A model generated the notes under the pieces. It was given only the letters and a program-made list of their open reading frames with translations. It was not told the DNA's origin and did not search any database. Of a stretch of DNA of 64,000 nt, positions 1 to 14,800 are shown in pieces. A program made the translations under genes and the position numbers. Position 1 is the stretch's first letter, and each line of letters starts with the position of its first letter. The DNA comes from Saururus chinensis. Its lineage: Eukaryota; Streptophyta; Magnoliopsida; Piperales; Saururaceae. The DNA lies in assembly GCA_035235625.1 (NCBI GenBank), contig CP141144.1, positions 37,198,014 through 37,262,013 on the forward strand, in the 5' to 3' direction.

Positions 1-505
1 TATCATCCAGCCAATCGATTGATAAACTCTCGACTTCATTTTACAAATGGTTGATTCAGTTGCCAATTAATATCTTGTACATGCAATCAATCGATGTATC
101 TCTTCTATGCAATAGTTTATAAACGATTGATCAATTTGTCTTAGTGTTTGTTCTAGTGATCGATGATATTATTTAATTGCATTTTTACCTTTTTTTTACA
201 CTAAATTGGTCTGAAACCTCCAAAATCACTTATAAAACTTTTTCAAGTAACTTTTTATGAGAATATATGCTTAATAAACTTCTTTTTTCATCAATATTTT
301 TTAGTCTTTAGTCTTAATCTATAAGAACACATCTACTCATATTTTTCAAGTCCATAAATTCAAACCTGACTTGGCCACAAATATATCTAGTCAAATTCTT
401 AAGACTAATTATATACTCAAAGTTTTTGACATAATTTTGAGCAACAAAATTAGCTAATTACATAACATATGACATATATATTCTTTCAAGATGACATCCC
501 TAGCA
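1..505 (-). repeat. Copia-type LTR remnant in intron 1 of copy 1
   Basis: The stretch carries the family signature seen four more times in the window: clustered ATCGAT/GATCGAT motifs, then a block about alternate cold-spot phrases AAACCTCCAAAATCACTT and AACACATCTACTCATATTT, ending TATATTCTTTCA. It is the same locus as 29113-29604. Its left part is off the window. It is assigned to the minus strand because better-preserved members have a polypurine tract on the minus strand next to this end. Confidence 0.6.
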
Positions 506-509
506 AAAA

Positions 510-770
510 CCACATTTAATAAGAAAATATCAATAATTGTTGTTCATCAAAATGTTGAGAAAGGTGCTATAAAAAGCATCTCCATTACCCAAGATATCCA
601 AAGGGCCTCCAACCAATATCCTCCATGACTTCATGACCTGAGCTAGAAAATCCCATCTCAATTTGTTGTAAGCTTTCTTTAGGTCAATTTTCATGCAGAA
701 TCCTCTTTAACTTCTTCAATATGATAGTTATGAATAAACTAATGCCGAAGAAGACTGCTTTTGGATATGC
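510..770 (-). pseudogene. LINE reverse-transcriptase fragment, copy 1 intron
   Basis: Minus-strand translation of about 620-705 gives [19 protein letters not shown], the hallmark block of plant L1-type reverse transcriptases (the usual form has KAYD). It is followed by a degraded GxP/WI-type stretch towards 510. No longer open frame survives. The matching copy 2 sequence (29615-29880) has lost one base inside the same block. Confidence 0.7.
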
Positions 771-3700
771 TCCTACCATTGAGATCAGTCACTAGATTAC
801 AATTGACTATAGATGGAAGGGCACAAGCAAACCTATTGTTCATAATATGCCATGAATTGGCATCCACAATGGTGTCATCTCAAAATGGATTTGGAAGGAG
901 AACTGAGAAGGAGGAATAAGCAAAGAGAATACTTCATTTATAATTTGAATTCAGGGTTATCGCTAAAATTAAATGAGGAAGATAATAGGCTTTAATATCT
1001 AACCCTAGAGCCTATTAATAATTTATTCATAGTTAATAACCGAAACTCAACCCATCAAGGTAGTGTTCAAGCCTTCTATGGCAGACCTAGGGAGTATTGA
1101 GTCATACATAATATTCCACTACATTTCGCTTGTACACCACTTCATTCTCAAGGTGACCTTAACATCAGTGTAGCATTTCTGTTTAGGTTAGGGGAATAAC
1201 TAGGTGATTTCCACCTAGAAGATGGAGGGTAGCCTAGATGATATTAAAATAAGGGATAGGAAAAAAGTAGGTTTGATATGACAAAAAATTAATGGTAAGG
1301 TGCTCCAATGGATTATGTAGATTAAAGGAAGCCCAAGATTTGCATCGGTGGCATACAGGAGGTTGCTCTGGATGAGTTAGGAAACAATTGGTGCATGGCA
1401 AAGAGGATTGCTACTAAAATAGCTAGGTCAGTTGAGGATCGGTGGCGGAAGATCTCGAAAGGCAGGTAGCAGTCTAAGCATTGGCTAGAGAGGTGGGGCA
1501 GGGAATGATCACATGGGGAAGTTGGCTTTAGAATCTCCTTCGCCTTTGCTAGTTAGATCTTGTCTTGGTAGAAAGAAGACTTCAAATAGGTGGGACACAG
1601 CTTCCCAAAAAAAATTGGGAGTCCAACCAAGGGAAACAACACGAAGGTACCAATTGTGACAAGCAAGAAGGCATAGCCCCTCTAATATATAGATCTCCTA
1701 CTTATGCGTCTTACCTAAACCCCATTATTAATAATCAACTAAACAAAATTTAATTAATAAGCAAACAATTAACTACTAATTCACAAGGTGGAGCCCATTG
1801 GCATTCACACCTTTTTTAGGGACATAACCTCATGTATAGAGAAGATAACATAGTTGTCAATTCTAGTGGTGGTCAGTGGGGAAAACCAAAAAAGATGGGT
1901 AATTTTTCCTCGTGAAACCATTCTTCTAGCGTAGGTGAGGCATGAGAGAAAACTATTTCACACCTCCAATGCTAGAAGCAATAGGGTGAGATTTAGAAGC
2001 TTCTGCGAAGCAAGGGACAATGGATCTTTTAGCGGAGAGTGTAGACTCTCCACTTAGAGGAAGAACATAGATTGTTCAGCGGGCGACCTCCCATTGATGC
2101 AGCAGATGCGACTGTGGCTCTTGTGGTCGATCACACAATAGTGAGCAGATCCAAATCGGGGGGATTAGGTTGCGGAGGAGGATAAGCGGGGAGCTCTGAT
2201 GTGGAACCCGCAAGGCCTACTAAAAAAAGACATGTCCATGGTGGAGCAAACAAATCGTCTCTGGCAATTAACAACTCTCATATTAATAATAATTTGAGGG
2301 AAGTGTTTTTCATGTTCCCTCTTTAACAAGAGCCAAGCATAAGAAATACCCGAAAAATATTCAATTTCGAAATTGACGGTGCATACGTTGGCATACATTA
2401 GCATAAATATTATTTACGCTGATGTGCGCTAACTTATGCACCGTTGATCTCAAAATCAGACACTTCTCAGATGTTCCTTACGCTCAGCTCACTATAAAAG
2501 CAGAACTTAAAAAATGCTTCTTAATTTGAGTTGGTCCACAATAATGACATCTCGGCATGGGTTGGGAAAGAAGAGAAGGAGAAGGATGATTAAACAAAGA
2601 ATATATGCATATTTCATTCCTAATCTGGACCTTAGGGAAGATAATAGTTTTTATTATCTATCCTCGGAGCCCATGAACTAGTTATTTATAATTAATAACC
2701 TAGACTGGACCTGCCAAGGTAGTGATAGAGCCCTTGAAGGCAAACTAAGGGCCTATGGGGTGAACATAATACAATCATGGTGATAACTTTATAGAGGAAG
2801 TTACATAAAGATGTAAGCTTGAATTTGTTAAAAGTGCAATTAATAGCTATGCAAATTTTATAATTGTTAAAGTAGTGAACGGTGTTAAAGTAGTACTCCA
2901 TGTATAGTTGGCATCATAGTTTATCTCTAAAAATCTTACAGTATATACATAGTTGTTAACTTCTGATGTATCAACTAGATTTCCACCCAACTTTTCTCCT
3001 TAATAAACCATGGGTGTTTCAAGAAATCAAAGATATTAGACATTGTCAGGTTGGCCACAACCATGGTTACAAGCCAGATTGTGAACAAACTTCATGAAAT
3101 TCAAAACCTTCTTGGCCTGATGATGAGATGTATTGTTATTCCCGTATCATAGTAATTGTTGTGATGAATCAAACTTAGAAAGAAGTTGATCAAATCAAGC
3201 ATGTATGTTCTATCTTTAAGACAGAATTTGCCCTCCTTACTAGTGCTTAGAAATTACTTAGGTATTTGTCTCTAAGATAAGATGACCCACAACACGTTGT
3301 AGAAGTACTTTTACACAGTGTATGCAACGAATCATTGAATTGCTCTCACAGAATATAGTAATGAACTTATCCCGTTTAAAGAGATGCATTCGCCTATTAA
3401 TAGACACATTTGGGTAAAAAGAAAATTGGACCTATTTTATGTTAAGAAAAAACTAAATGAATTTATCCCGAAAATAATTATCTTGTTCATCCAACCCAAC
3501 CGGCCATGCGTGCAAACCGAACTGAGTTGGCCGGACAATGACAACATGTATGTGGGTTAGCCCACCTAGATACATAAGTTTAACATGTATCTCCCCTCTA
3601 ACTTGAAATGTCAAACTTATGTTTTATATACCAACACCATCACTATTTTTTAGACAATGTAAAATTATTCACAAACTTCAACCAATTTATATGTATGATT

Positions 3701-4330
3701 CTCATTCACCAAAAAGTCGACTTGGACTCTCAATAACCAAATAGGCTTAGTCCATATACCCACTTTCTAACATTTATTACTGTTCATTTGAGTGTACCCA
3801 CTCAATGAATAATCTTCCAATAGTTTGGAGTCCTTGAGAGAGGTGGACATAACTTGAACTAGGATTAAAGCCAGGTTGGCAGCCCTAGATTCTTCATATT
3901 CAATCTTTGATACTGCTTCTCCTTGAATTGAATTTATCATGTCCACAATAAGTCGCACTCATTATGAAATCTCAACCACAATGGCTTAGGATTGGGGAAG
4001 TAAACTTAATAGCCAAAGTCACCTTACTCAGAATTAGAGCACAGTTCAACGCATCGGGGGATGATTCAGCCTAAAGTGCAGCTCTTTGAGGCTTCTAAAG
4101 TAGCATTATTTACGTCCACCCATGCTTCTTTAGTTATTCTCAGAGAGGTCTCTTGATCAAAGATGTACTGTGGTTTACTGACATATGAAAACTTTGCAGA
4201 AACCAAGTCCATTATTTTAACTAGCAAACACTATTTCAGAGACTGCAACGAAGGAAATTCCAATAGAAGGGGCAAATACTTATCTCCTTCCTGGCCTAAG
4301 AAGAACCTTTTTGCTTAAGAACTCAAAAGT
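771..4330. other. Intron 1 of copy 1, unassigned repeat-derived sequence
   Basis: No coding region is supported here. The stretch includes the 1.09-kb block at about 2737-3830 that is absent from copy 2. The longest open frames are below 80 residues, lack recognisable domains and contain stops in the duplicate. Confidence 0.5.
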
Positions 4331-4334
4331 AAAT

Positions 4335-5476
4335 GAGCCAATCTCGAATATAGGCTAGCTCGAATTAACTTGAAGCTCAGCTCAAACTTGACTCGATTTG
4401 TCATATAACACTTTTTATATATTATATTGATATTATATAAATTTTTTAACTTTCACCTTTTCTATACCCATAATATTTTATGTTATTTTATAAAAATATG
4501 TACTATATATCCATTAATATATGGTATATAATATGATATATAATACCCATATTATACTATTATATTTCAAACAAATAAAAATCCTACTACTAATAAAATT
4601 GAGAATTTAGGTATGATAAATTATTTTATTCCTATTTTACCCTTATTCATCTATATAATATTATTTAATTTTTAAATACTACCTTTAATCATTCTAATCT
4701 TAACAAATATAAATATGTAATTCTATTTGCATAATAAATATTCTTAATTCAACCAATCATATTGGCTTAGAATTAGAGATCTAGTAAACTATATCTAGAT
4801 TTTGCCTACAAATATATCAAGTAAACCAAGTTTAGATTTTAGTGTTGAGGTCCAATTATATTAATTTTTATTTTTGCAAGCAATGCACACACCTTAAAAT
4901 ATATTACTACTGAGGTCCAGATAGTGCTCTCATCATGATCTTTTTTGTGGTCACTAGAGTAATCAGACATAAAATCTATAAATAAGAGTTGTCATGACTT
5001 TGGTGGCTAGTTCAATTTTTTGTAGCTTATTATATGAGAGATTTGAATAGTATTACTTCAATTTTTAGTGGCTAGTGAAAGTTTGTTTTTGTAGTAATTT
5101 ATTTACTCTTATTATAACCATTGATTTTGAAATAATATTTACAACTTCAATAGAATGTAATTGTGGTTCTTCTAATCTTTTTCATTTTTGTAATGTTGAT
5201 GTGATTCTTTGAATTAATATGGTTTTTTGTGAGAAAAAATAGTTTTGGTTGTAAATTGGGTTCAAGTTCAATTCAAGCATAGGTTTGAACTGCTATAGTA
5301 TATTTTTGAGCTCAAGCTTAAGTTGAGTTTCAAAGTCCTTATCCAAACCGAGCTCGAACTAAGCATCGACGTGTTTGATCAAGCTCGAGCCAAACTCAAG
5401 CTGAGTTTTTAGAAATTGAACTTGAGTCAAAAAATCTCAAAACATAGTTTGACTCAGCCCGTTAGCACCCTTAGTT
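4335..5476. mobile_element. Putative non-autonomous DNA element with GAGCTCGA-rich ends, copy 1
   Basis: Both ends are rich in short repeats of GAGCTC/CTCGAA/AAGCTCAG (4340-4400 and 5260-5460), with AT-rich sequence between. Terminal organisation of this kind is common in non-autonomous plant DNA transposons. Clear terminal inverted repeats and target duplication could not be established. The duplicate lies at about 32335-33475. Confidence 0.4.
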
Positions 5477-5479
5477 ACA

Positions 5480-6800
5480 GTGTGATCAATAATTCACAAT
5501 TTTAAACATGATTAAACTCACTATGTTTGATCTTTTTTACTGAAGAATTGATCATTCAATGTTCTACAGATATTATTTTTATATAGAAAAATTAACTTTT
5601 AATAAATTTCTATGACCTTTGGATGGCATCCTACTAGTTGAGCATTAGGAAACAAGATCATAGGTCATTAACATTTAGTAGGATTAACTAGTTGACTTAT
5701 AAGCTTAGAATCTCCTAAACCATAGCTCTAGCCTGACCCTATATATGGCATTGCTAAATTTTTTGGGATGACTCATCCCTAAGACTTGGCCAAAAAATTT
5801 TAAGCCTAAAAAGTTTCATCTGTAGGAAGGTGCATCCCACATTTAGCAACTGACCAAAGGAGAGTATCTCTGCATTAAAAAAATATTTTCTTATATAAAC
5901 TCTTATTTGGTACTATATGAAGTTGAGAGGGTACTATATGAGGCTATGAGGCTAAGAGGTTGTTTGTGCATTAATTTTGTAGAAACCAAAGTAGAAATGG
6001 AAATAGAAATTTTCAATAATTTACCATTGAATTAGAATTACTATTTTAGTAATGAAAATTTTTAATTTTTAGAATAAATTCGGATGTCGCGTCAAACCTA
6101 TTTTTAAAACTTTAAACTAATATAACTATCTCTCTTGAACTCGGATATGTATACTTTTAGTACTATTGCACTCTAAAATTCGAGTCATATCAAACAAGAT
6201 CCTATAATAGTAGGTAATTTTAAAATTTTAAAATAGACCCTACCTATATAGTACACTTTTTAAAGTTCAAATTGATATAAGAGGTAATTGCTAAAAAATA
6301 ATAAAATTTATAATTTTAAAATAGGGGCCGGGAGTTAGAAGCCGGAATTGATGTAATCATCACACAAGGTATTTGGTAATTTTGGCCGATTTTAACTCAA
6401 AACGGTTTAAAATCTACTTTCAAGTAGAATTTAAAAATTCCGTTGTACACTAACATGATTTTGATATTTGAACCAAAATTAGGTAAAATCGATAAAAATT
6501 CAACATCCAAACAACCACTAAATAAAATTCATTTTGCTTTACAATGATTCATGGATAAAAATCACTTTTTCCTTGAAAGTTCCCTCCAATCTAAAAATAG
6601 ACCAAAAATTCTCTCCGATCCTAAATTTAATTATATAATAAAGTTTAGCTTATAAACTACACATACAATCCAGTTAGGCCTACTAAACCTCAAAACCTGA
6701 TAATTATGTTACTATAACTATTTGAATTTTTTATTTTTTTATTTTTGAGCTTAAAACAGTTGCTGTAAGCCTTCAAGCAGGCATGAACTAAATTATTTTT
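5480..6800. other. End of intron 1 of copy 1, AT-rich, no gene seen
   Basis: AT-rich intron sequence ending in the acceptor TGGAACAG (6802-6809). No open frame with domain similarity is visible. The duplicate is 33480-34830. Confidence 0.6.
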
Positions 6801-6809
6801 ATGGAACAG

Positions 6810-8845
6810 TCGAAGCGCTTAGACAAATATCAACCAAATTGATGGTGGAGGGGTGGGATATAAGCAATAACCCTTGCGATCAGACAAATATGAACGCAGA
6901 TAGAAATGTCACTTGTGACTGTACTTACGAAAATTTCAGCCTTTGTCACGTCACGAGCATGTAAGCACGCAACTACTTTTCTTGCATTTTGTTGCTTCTT
7001 CACAAGTTTTCTTTTACGGTTTTTATTTGAATATCTGTTCAGTATACTTACCCGTCAGAACCTAACTGGGGTGCTTCCTGAAGAATTTGCCGAGCTCACC
7101 TTTCTTCAGCGCATGTAATTTTCCTTCTTATTCACTCTTTACATGTTTTGTTTAATCATCCTTAATTATTCTTTCGTAATCATGTAGTAATAGTAGTGAT
7201 AGTGGTAGTTGTAAACAGCAAATATAATAAGAATCAATTAATCATAGTAATAACAATAATAAGATCATGATTTTGATTATGCCAATGACCAAGATTGTCC
7301 TTGTATCTGCTAGTGATGTTGCTCGCAATGACCTGCAAGGAACAATCCCTGGTGCCCACTGGTCCTCTCTCCCGCTTTTAGATATGTAATTTCTTTTCCT
7401 TCCCTCTTTGGTAAATTTTTGTTTTTTTGAAAAGTAAGGCTCACTCACCCTTGCACACACTGCATGCCAATGCAATTCGACCCTAGGACCTCTCCAACAA
7501 CCGTGAGATTGAACTCACTCAGGCTGGATTGGCTTCCTTTCCCTCTTCTTGATTCCCATGAGACGGTTAGATAGTGCTCTCGTCATTTATGCTCGTATCT
7601 GTTGCATGGCAGATCCATTCAGGGGAATCGCATATCTGGGATTATACCATGGGAGCTTGGTAACATCACCACACTGGAAGTTCTGTACGTTGAACACTCT
7701 TTTTGTTATAATTATACGAGTAGACCTATTCGGTAATGACTCAGAATTTTTGGGACGTTGCTTGTACAGTATTTTGGAAGACAATTTGTTGCAAGGTTCA
7801 CTGCCTCCGGAGTTGGGAAGCTTAATTAATTTGCAGAAATTGTAAGTTTTACTTCTCCTGACACCTCTCACACTTTAGAAGCTGATAGAGACAATATTGT
7901 AATAGGAAAAAAAAGGTAACTAATTCTGCTTAAAGGAAGGTCTCAATGGATTATGCTCAGGCTAAACTCGAAGCTGGCTTAGATAACAGCGTCTAAGCAC
8001 ATTTTCCTTCTTGTAATGATCTTAGTAATATTTCTAAAAATTTCTTACTGCAGTTCCTACTGTTTTCATCCAATTGTTGACATTTGTGAAAATAATGGAT
8101 TTTACCCCTATTCAACCTCAATCAAACTCATAATGTAAACAAAGCTTGGATGTTATGAATCTATATAGTAGTTATTAAGTTAGCACTACCCTATATTTTC
8201 CTGATAGTGCTTTAATGAGATTTGTACTTCTCGAAAAAAAAAAAAGAAGTTAGCACTACCCAAAAAAAATTGATACTACCTACGATCGACCCTGGTTGTA
8301 ATTTGATATGAAATTTGATGATGAAAATATAACCTCTACAATACATGCTCAAGAAAGTCTTGCTCTACTTTGTCCCTACCTAATTTAACATTTCTTGTTG
8401 GACTTACCAATATTACCAAAAATTGATGCAGCTACGCATCTGGGAACAACCTCTCAGGAGTTATACCAGCATCATTTAGAAAGCTAACAAACCTGCAATA
8501 TTTGTATGTTCGGCAATCCTACACATGTAACCTTACTCACTCTGCAACTACTCTATTGATGAAAAGAAGTCTGTGTTTCTCATAGTTTGATAGATGGAAA
8601 TCCTATAACCGGAAGCATTCCTGTCTTTATCGAGGACTGGAAAGCTCTTGTAAGACTGTAAGTAGTTCAATTGTGTACATATGCCATTGGAGATAAATCA
8701 TGAGTATTTTTCCACGGATGCTCCATTGAGTTTTGTTTCTGACCAAATTGCAGTGACATGCAAGGCACATCCATGGTCGGGCCAATCCCTTCTGGATTCT
8801 CTCTCTTAGGAAATCTGACTGAGTTGTAAGATCTGAGAAATCAAA

Positions 8846-8878
<33 letters not shown>

Positions 8879-11800
8879 AAATGTGATGGCACAAACTCCA
8901 GTCCTTAATTCTGTGTATTACTTTTTCAGGAGAATTTCTGATTTGGAGGGATCTAGCATGAGTTTTCCATCATGGGTAAACATGAAAGCCATAAAAAAGT
9001 TGTGAGTTAAAACTAAATGAAATTCTAGATGGGTCGTATTGGCTATGATGTTGTCAATTGTAGCACATTCTATTTCAAGCCCATGACTGCCATTCCTTTG
9101 CAGGGTTTTGAGGAACTGTCAACTTACTGGAGAAATTCCATCATATGTTGGAAGCAACATGAATAATTTGGATAATCTGTAAGTAATATGAATAATCACT
9201 TGTTGCCGAAACTCCCCACTTATAGCTAGGAAATTTTTTTTTGTTCCTCCTTGCTGCCATACTTATCATCCCTCCTTATATTTCCACAAATTCTTTAATG
9301 ATTTGAATAAAAAAAATAAAAAATCATGATTGATTGGATATCAAGTAAAACCAAGGTTAATTAAACTCAAAACACTTAAATAGCCATGGAGCGATTTTTG
9401 TGCCAAAACAAATTCCTCCAAATCTCTAGTACTCTATAAATTAATTGAAGAATAAGAACTGGAGGAGGGGTATGATTCTTATAGTGATTAGTTCTCCAGA
9501 GATTCATGGTTACTCTAGGATGAGAATTATCACTTCTCCACTGCTGCCTACTACATCTTGACCTTCTGGCGGCTGGAAGTAATTATGGATTCACTGTTTC
9601 AGAGCCATCTCTCTCTCTCTCTCTCGCTTGCTCTCCGCTTCTCATAGATAAATGCCTGAAAGGGGCAAAGAATAGACATGGACAGAGTGAGGGAGGGCTT
9701 GCCCAGAGCATTCAGCTGAATTAACATATTGTAGGAATGGGGAGTGGTCAAACAACGAAGAAGTCATCAATACCTGAGACTTCTCTCTTATTATAAAGTC
9801 ATTTCATTACACTCATTCCTCCATTAGAAGCTGCTATTCACCGAAGGTGGTCTCCTTTATAATTGCTTAAACGTATGGGGTTCACCAATATCTCCAATGT
9901 TTATCTTTGTTTGACATAGGATACAAAATTAAAGCTCTAGAGGTTTAATTGGCCATCTGGAAGCTCTCATAGCTTCAATCTCATAGGTTCACTTGAGCCA
10001 ACATTTATTTTTTGCAATTTGGAAGGAATCAAAAGAAAGATGAGCTTGCTGGACTTGTACCTAACCACTTACTCGAGTTGCTTGATCAATCATCAAAGCT
10101 GGCATCACATTCTTCATTCTTGTTAGGACAAGAATTGTGCAAGCACTGTTGCCCGTATGAGGTGAGTACACTGGTCCTTCCTGGAGAGTGAATGCCCAGA
10201 AGTTATGCTTTCGTGTTCAGCTTTATTTTCCTTGGGTGGTGTTTTGCAGTTCTCTTTAGCATCTTAGTAGACAGGCGATGATTTGGGATTTTTTACAAAA
10301 ATTGTTGTCAATCAGAGCTGTTTTGTTTGCAGATCTTATTAGTCTCACATAGCTTTTAGAGGGTTTGTTTCCTACGAGTAGCAATAGAAGCAGAGCTATT
10401 TTATTCTGCTTCTAGAGTTTCTTTTAAATATAAATAAGATGCCTTAAGTGCTTTTATCCAAATATAGTTTTTCTTTCACATTGCTTTTTTGTTTTGAGAC
10501 AAAGGTTGCAAATGCTCTCTTTTGAGCATCGCAAAATGCAACCTAATTGTTTGTATAAAGATTTACCATTTTATGGTTTACTCATACACAATGACATTGC
10601 CTTCTGCAGAGACCTCAGCTATAACAATTTGACAGGTGAAATTCCAAGCAACTTCAACCAACTGTCAAAACTGAATTATTTGTAAGCAACTATGAGTCAC
10701 CCTTTTGTCTGTGTCTCAAACTTCAGATAGAAATATTGTATAATATGGTAATTAGGGTTTGGTTCATTTAAGCATTTGTTTGGGCTTTATAACCTTTGTT
10801 GGATCCTTCCTTAATGGTTTGCCTTTAATTTGAGGCAACATGTTTTCTAATATCGTATCAAAATTCAAAGCTTCTAGGGAACATGATTTCTTCTAGGAAT
10901 AAAATGGTGATAATTTACATGTCATGAAAATACATGCTTATCATGTGTTTTCAGGTGGATCCATAAGATCATGTGGAATTCACCATGATCTGACAACTTG
11001 CACCTAAAAACACGACCTGGGCAGGTGTTTTAGCCCACGACATTTCTAATATTTTTAAAGAAGATCATGAACTTTGTCATAGTGCTCTGGTTCTTTTAGG
11101 TACCTTTCAAACAATCAGCTGACAGGTGATATACCTGACTGGATTTTTAAAAGCAGAAAACACATGTAAGTACTGCTTAAGATCTCTCTCTCTCTCTCTC
11201 CCCCCATTGTAATTTGCTCTAATTATTTTTTGGCCACAGGAGGAAGATTAAAGATTCTCAAACAAAATTGGAGTGAATGTCCTGTTTGCCTTTTCATGCA
11301 ATCCCATATATTGTCCAAATTAGGGTTTAAATTGCTATTGCTTGATACTAATAGTAAAAACAACATAAAATATATAAAAAATGAATAACAAAGTCTATAC
11401 TTTTTGTGTCGTATTACATCTAACAAATGGTGATGCTCACAATTCACAACCAGACAACTATTATCTGAATTGTCTGAGACAATTCATTTTGTTCTAAGGT
11501 AATTATTACTCAATACATTTGGGATGCCAGTTTAGTAATTAAGTTATTTATGGGAATTATTTGTTATTAGTCATTAAATATTGTTAATGGGCTTTTATAA
11601 TTAGTTGTTAGTAGGCCCATTTTAGATATCTATTTGAGTGTAACGGCTATGCCCTAGTTTGATTATTCAGAAAAATAATTAGATGATTAGGGTTATTCAT
11701 TACAGTTAAAGTTATACCTGAAATTCCTAAATCCTCCTTCCCTTCATCTTAACTTCTAATTACTACACCTTCCTTATTTCTTCCCTTTCAATCCAACTTA

Positions 11801-14800
11801 CACCCCAATTCATCAATTTATTGTTGTAGATTTACCAATCTATATTAAATAACCACTCTGGTAAGCCATAAATATGATTGCTTTTGTTAAAAATTGAAGG
11901 TTCTGTACTGCAGAGATATATCCAACAATAAATTCAATGGGCCTGCTATACCACCAAATTGTCAACAGGGATATGTGTAAGGCTGGTTTTACTTTTTTCA
12001 TCTTAGTCTTCTATCTATGTTAGACCCTCCAGCCTTCCAATTCAAGCATGCATTTCTCTTTTCCCTTCCAGGAACTTGGTTGCTAGTTACTCATCTGCAG
12101 AAAACAGCTCGTAAGTATTTCCTAATTGTGTTTTTGAAATTCTATAACATAGCTTCCTTAATGTACATTCTTTTGTAGACTTCCTACCTGCTTAAGAAAG
12201 AATTTGCCTTGCCCTGGAGAAGCAGAATGTAAGTGTTCATATTCACAACCTAAATTTGTGCATATAGTTACCATCAAGCTGTTTCAAATTCACATGATAT
12301 GCAGACAATACCTTGTTTATAAACTGTGGCGGAGGACAGCAGACCATTGGCCAGAATGTATACCAAGATGACTCGTCAGCATCAGGAGAAGCATCATTTT
12401 ATGAGAATCCAAGATGGGCATCTAGCAGTAGTGGGACTTACATGGACAAAAATTCAAATTACACTGTGAAGAACTCCTCGGTGCTGACCATGGGTAATCC
12501 AGCCTTGTACATGACAGCTCGTAATTCGCCCGTCTCCCTTACATACTATGGCCTCTGTTTACAAAATGGCAAATACTCCATCCAACTTCACTTTTCTGAA
12601 ATCGTTTTCACAAGTGATTCCACCTTCAGCAGTGTTGGTAGGCGTGTGTTTGATGTGTTCATCCAGGTTAGTTAGCCAAAATACATACAAATTTCCACAT
12701 GCAATTTAGCATTTTATTCAGAGAAAGGTATTTTGGTATGTGAGAGCTTTTTCTTCATTTTTTCGAACTAGAAGGATTATAATAATAAAATTGATAGTTG
12801 AAATCTCTATTATGTATTTACAATGAACATTTTGTGCAGTCCTACGTATCAAAATATTAGATTATACTTGAACTCCAAAAGTCTATGCTTCCTCCATCCT
12901 AATTTAATGTAAACTGCTATCTTAGACTCCGTCCGTCCCATATTAATAGCTCCATTTGATTTTTCAAAAAAATTAAAATTAGTTCATTTTGAAAAACCAA
13001 ATGGAGCTATTAATGTGGGGCAGAGGAAGTATTAATATATGGCTCTTCATTCAAGACAATTATGTTTTTGTGACCTCATTCATGCAGGGTCAAAGTGTTC
13101 TTAGAGATTTTAATATTGAAGATGAAGCTGGAGGTGCTGGTCGAGAATTAATTATGAATTTTACAGCAAATGTTAGTGACCATACATTGGAAATTCACTT
13201 ATATTGGGCGGGAAAAGGCACTAAAACTGTGCCTGACAGAGGCACTTATGGACCACTAATATCAGCTATTACGGTGACACCAAGTAAGATCAATGAATAA
13301 CTCTTGAAGTGATCATCTAACATGATTATAGATACAGAGTTTATCAGTTCAAATGAGGGGAAGAAATGTTCCCAGTTGTATGTGGGCTCTTTTTGACTGT
13401 TTGTTATCATGGCAATATATGGTGCGCTAATAACAATGTGAACGAAAATTTTTGATTTAAAAATAAACAGAGAGGAGTGTATTAAATTAATCAGTTAGGC
13501 TCTTTCTAATAGCTTAAGCTCTTAGGTAACTTGATTAACTTGGACGTTTTATGCTAATTTTTTATTTAGTGCCTCTTTGAATGACATCTTTCTGTGCAGA
13601 ATTTAAATCCACGAAGCTCTCTGTTGGCATTATTGCTGGAATTATTGTTGCATCCTGTTCAGCCATTATATTAATTTTCACACTTCTTTGGGTAAAATGC
13701 AGTTTTCGAAGGAAAAATCCTTTAGACAATGGTGAGATTCAGTTATTACTACATGTTGGATAATTTGGTAATTTGGCGTGGTAGCTGTTTTGCTTTTATA
13801 TCCATTTTTGGACCATACCATAACAACTTGAACTTTTGAAGAAACTTATTTTCTAACATGGTTTCAGAGCAGGGAGAGCTTGTTCTGATCCCTTCAACTA
13901 GGATTGATATTGACTGATGGATTGTTCCTCAATGACTTGAGCATTTGAGCAATTTGATTTCAGTCAACATTTTTAACATTATATTCGAAAAAATGTCAAC
14001 AAAATATTATGTAGATAAAACTTCATTTAGCTACATCAAAAGAAAAAGAACAAGAAATTGCTGAAGAAGCAGAAGTTTATACAGATACTTTGTGGGCTTG
14101 TTCAGTTTTTTACCATTTATCCTCACACTCAATACTGCCAGATTTCAGTGGTGCTGAATTACAGACGGGTCATTTCAAGTTAAGACATATCAAAGCTGCT
14201 ACAAACAACTTTAGTGACGAAAATAAGATAGGTGAAGGTGGATTTGGATCAGTTTATAAGGCAAGTCATCGCTGATATACAAAGTCTAGATTTTGCATAC
14301 ATTTTTACATTTTATTTTTGAAGGGTCCATTTTTACATATATGCAGAGTAATTTTATTGAGTACTCCACTATCGCAGGGTACACTCTCAAATGGTACATT
14401 AATTGCTGTAAAGCAGCTCTCTTCCAAATCAAAACAAGGTAACCGCGAGTTCTTGAATGAGATAGGCATGATATCTGCACTAGAGCATCCAAATCTTGTT
14501 AAACTCTATGGTTGTTGTGTGGAAGGAAATCAACTATTGCTACTGTACGAATTTATGGAGAACAATAGTCTAGCCAATGCACTCTTTGGTAAGTCTACAA
14601 TTTCTACATAGAGTATAATTTAGTATAAAAGTGAAAAAATTATTAAGACTTCATTCTGTTGTATGTCAAGAGTGTGGATCAAAACTTGATTGGGGGATGA
14701 GAAGCCAAATTTGCCTGGGGATAGCAAGGGGTTTGGCTTATCTTCATGAAGAATCAAGGCTGAAAATTGTTCATAGGGATATTAAAGCTGCCAATATTCT

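Noticed and set aside
3767-3958. 63-residue minus-strand frame that might be a LINE RNase H piece
   Set aside because: The similarity is too weak to name, and the block is disrupted in the duplicate.
7242-7475. 77-residue minus-strand open frame, repeated at 35271-35504
   Set aside because: It is antisense to LRR exon 4 and its introns; it is conserved only because of the segmental duplication.
12989-13300. Open frame starting inside the Stowaway element and running into the malectin exon
   Set aside because: The exon proper begins at 13088 after a good acceptor; upstream codons come from the MITE in the intron.
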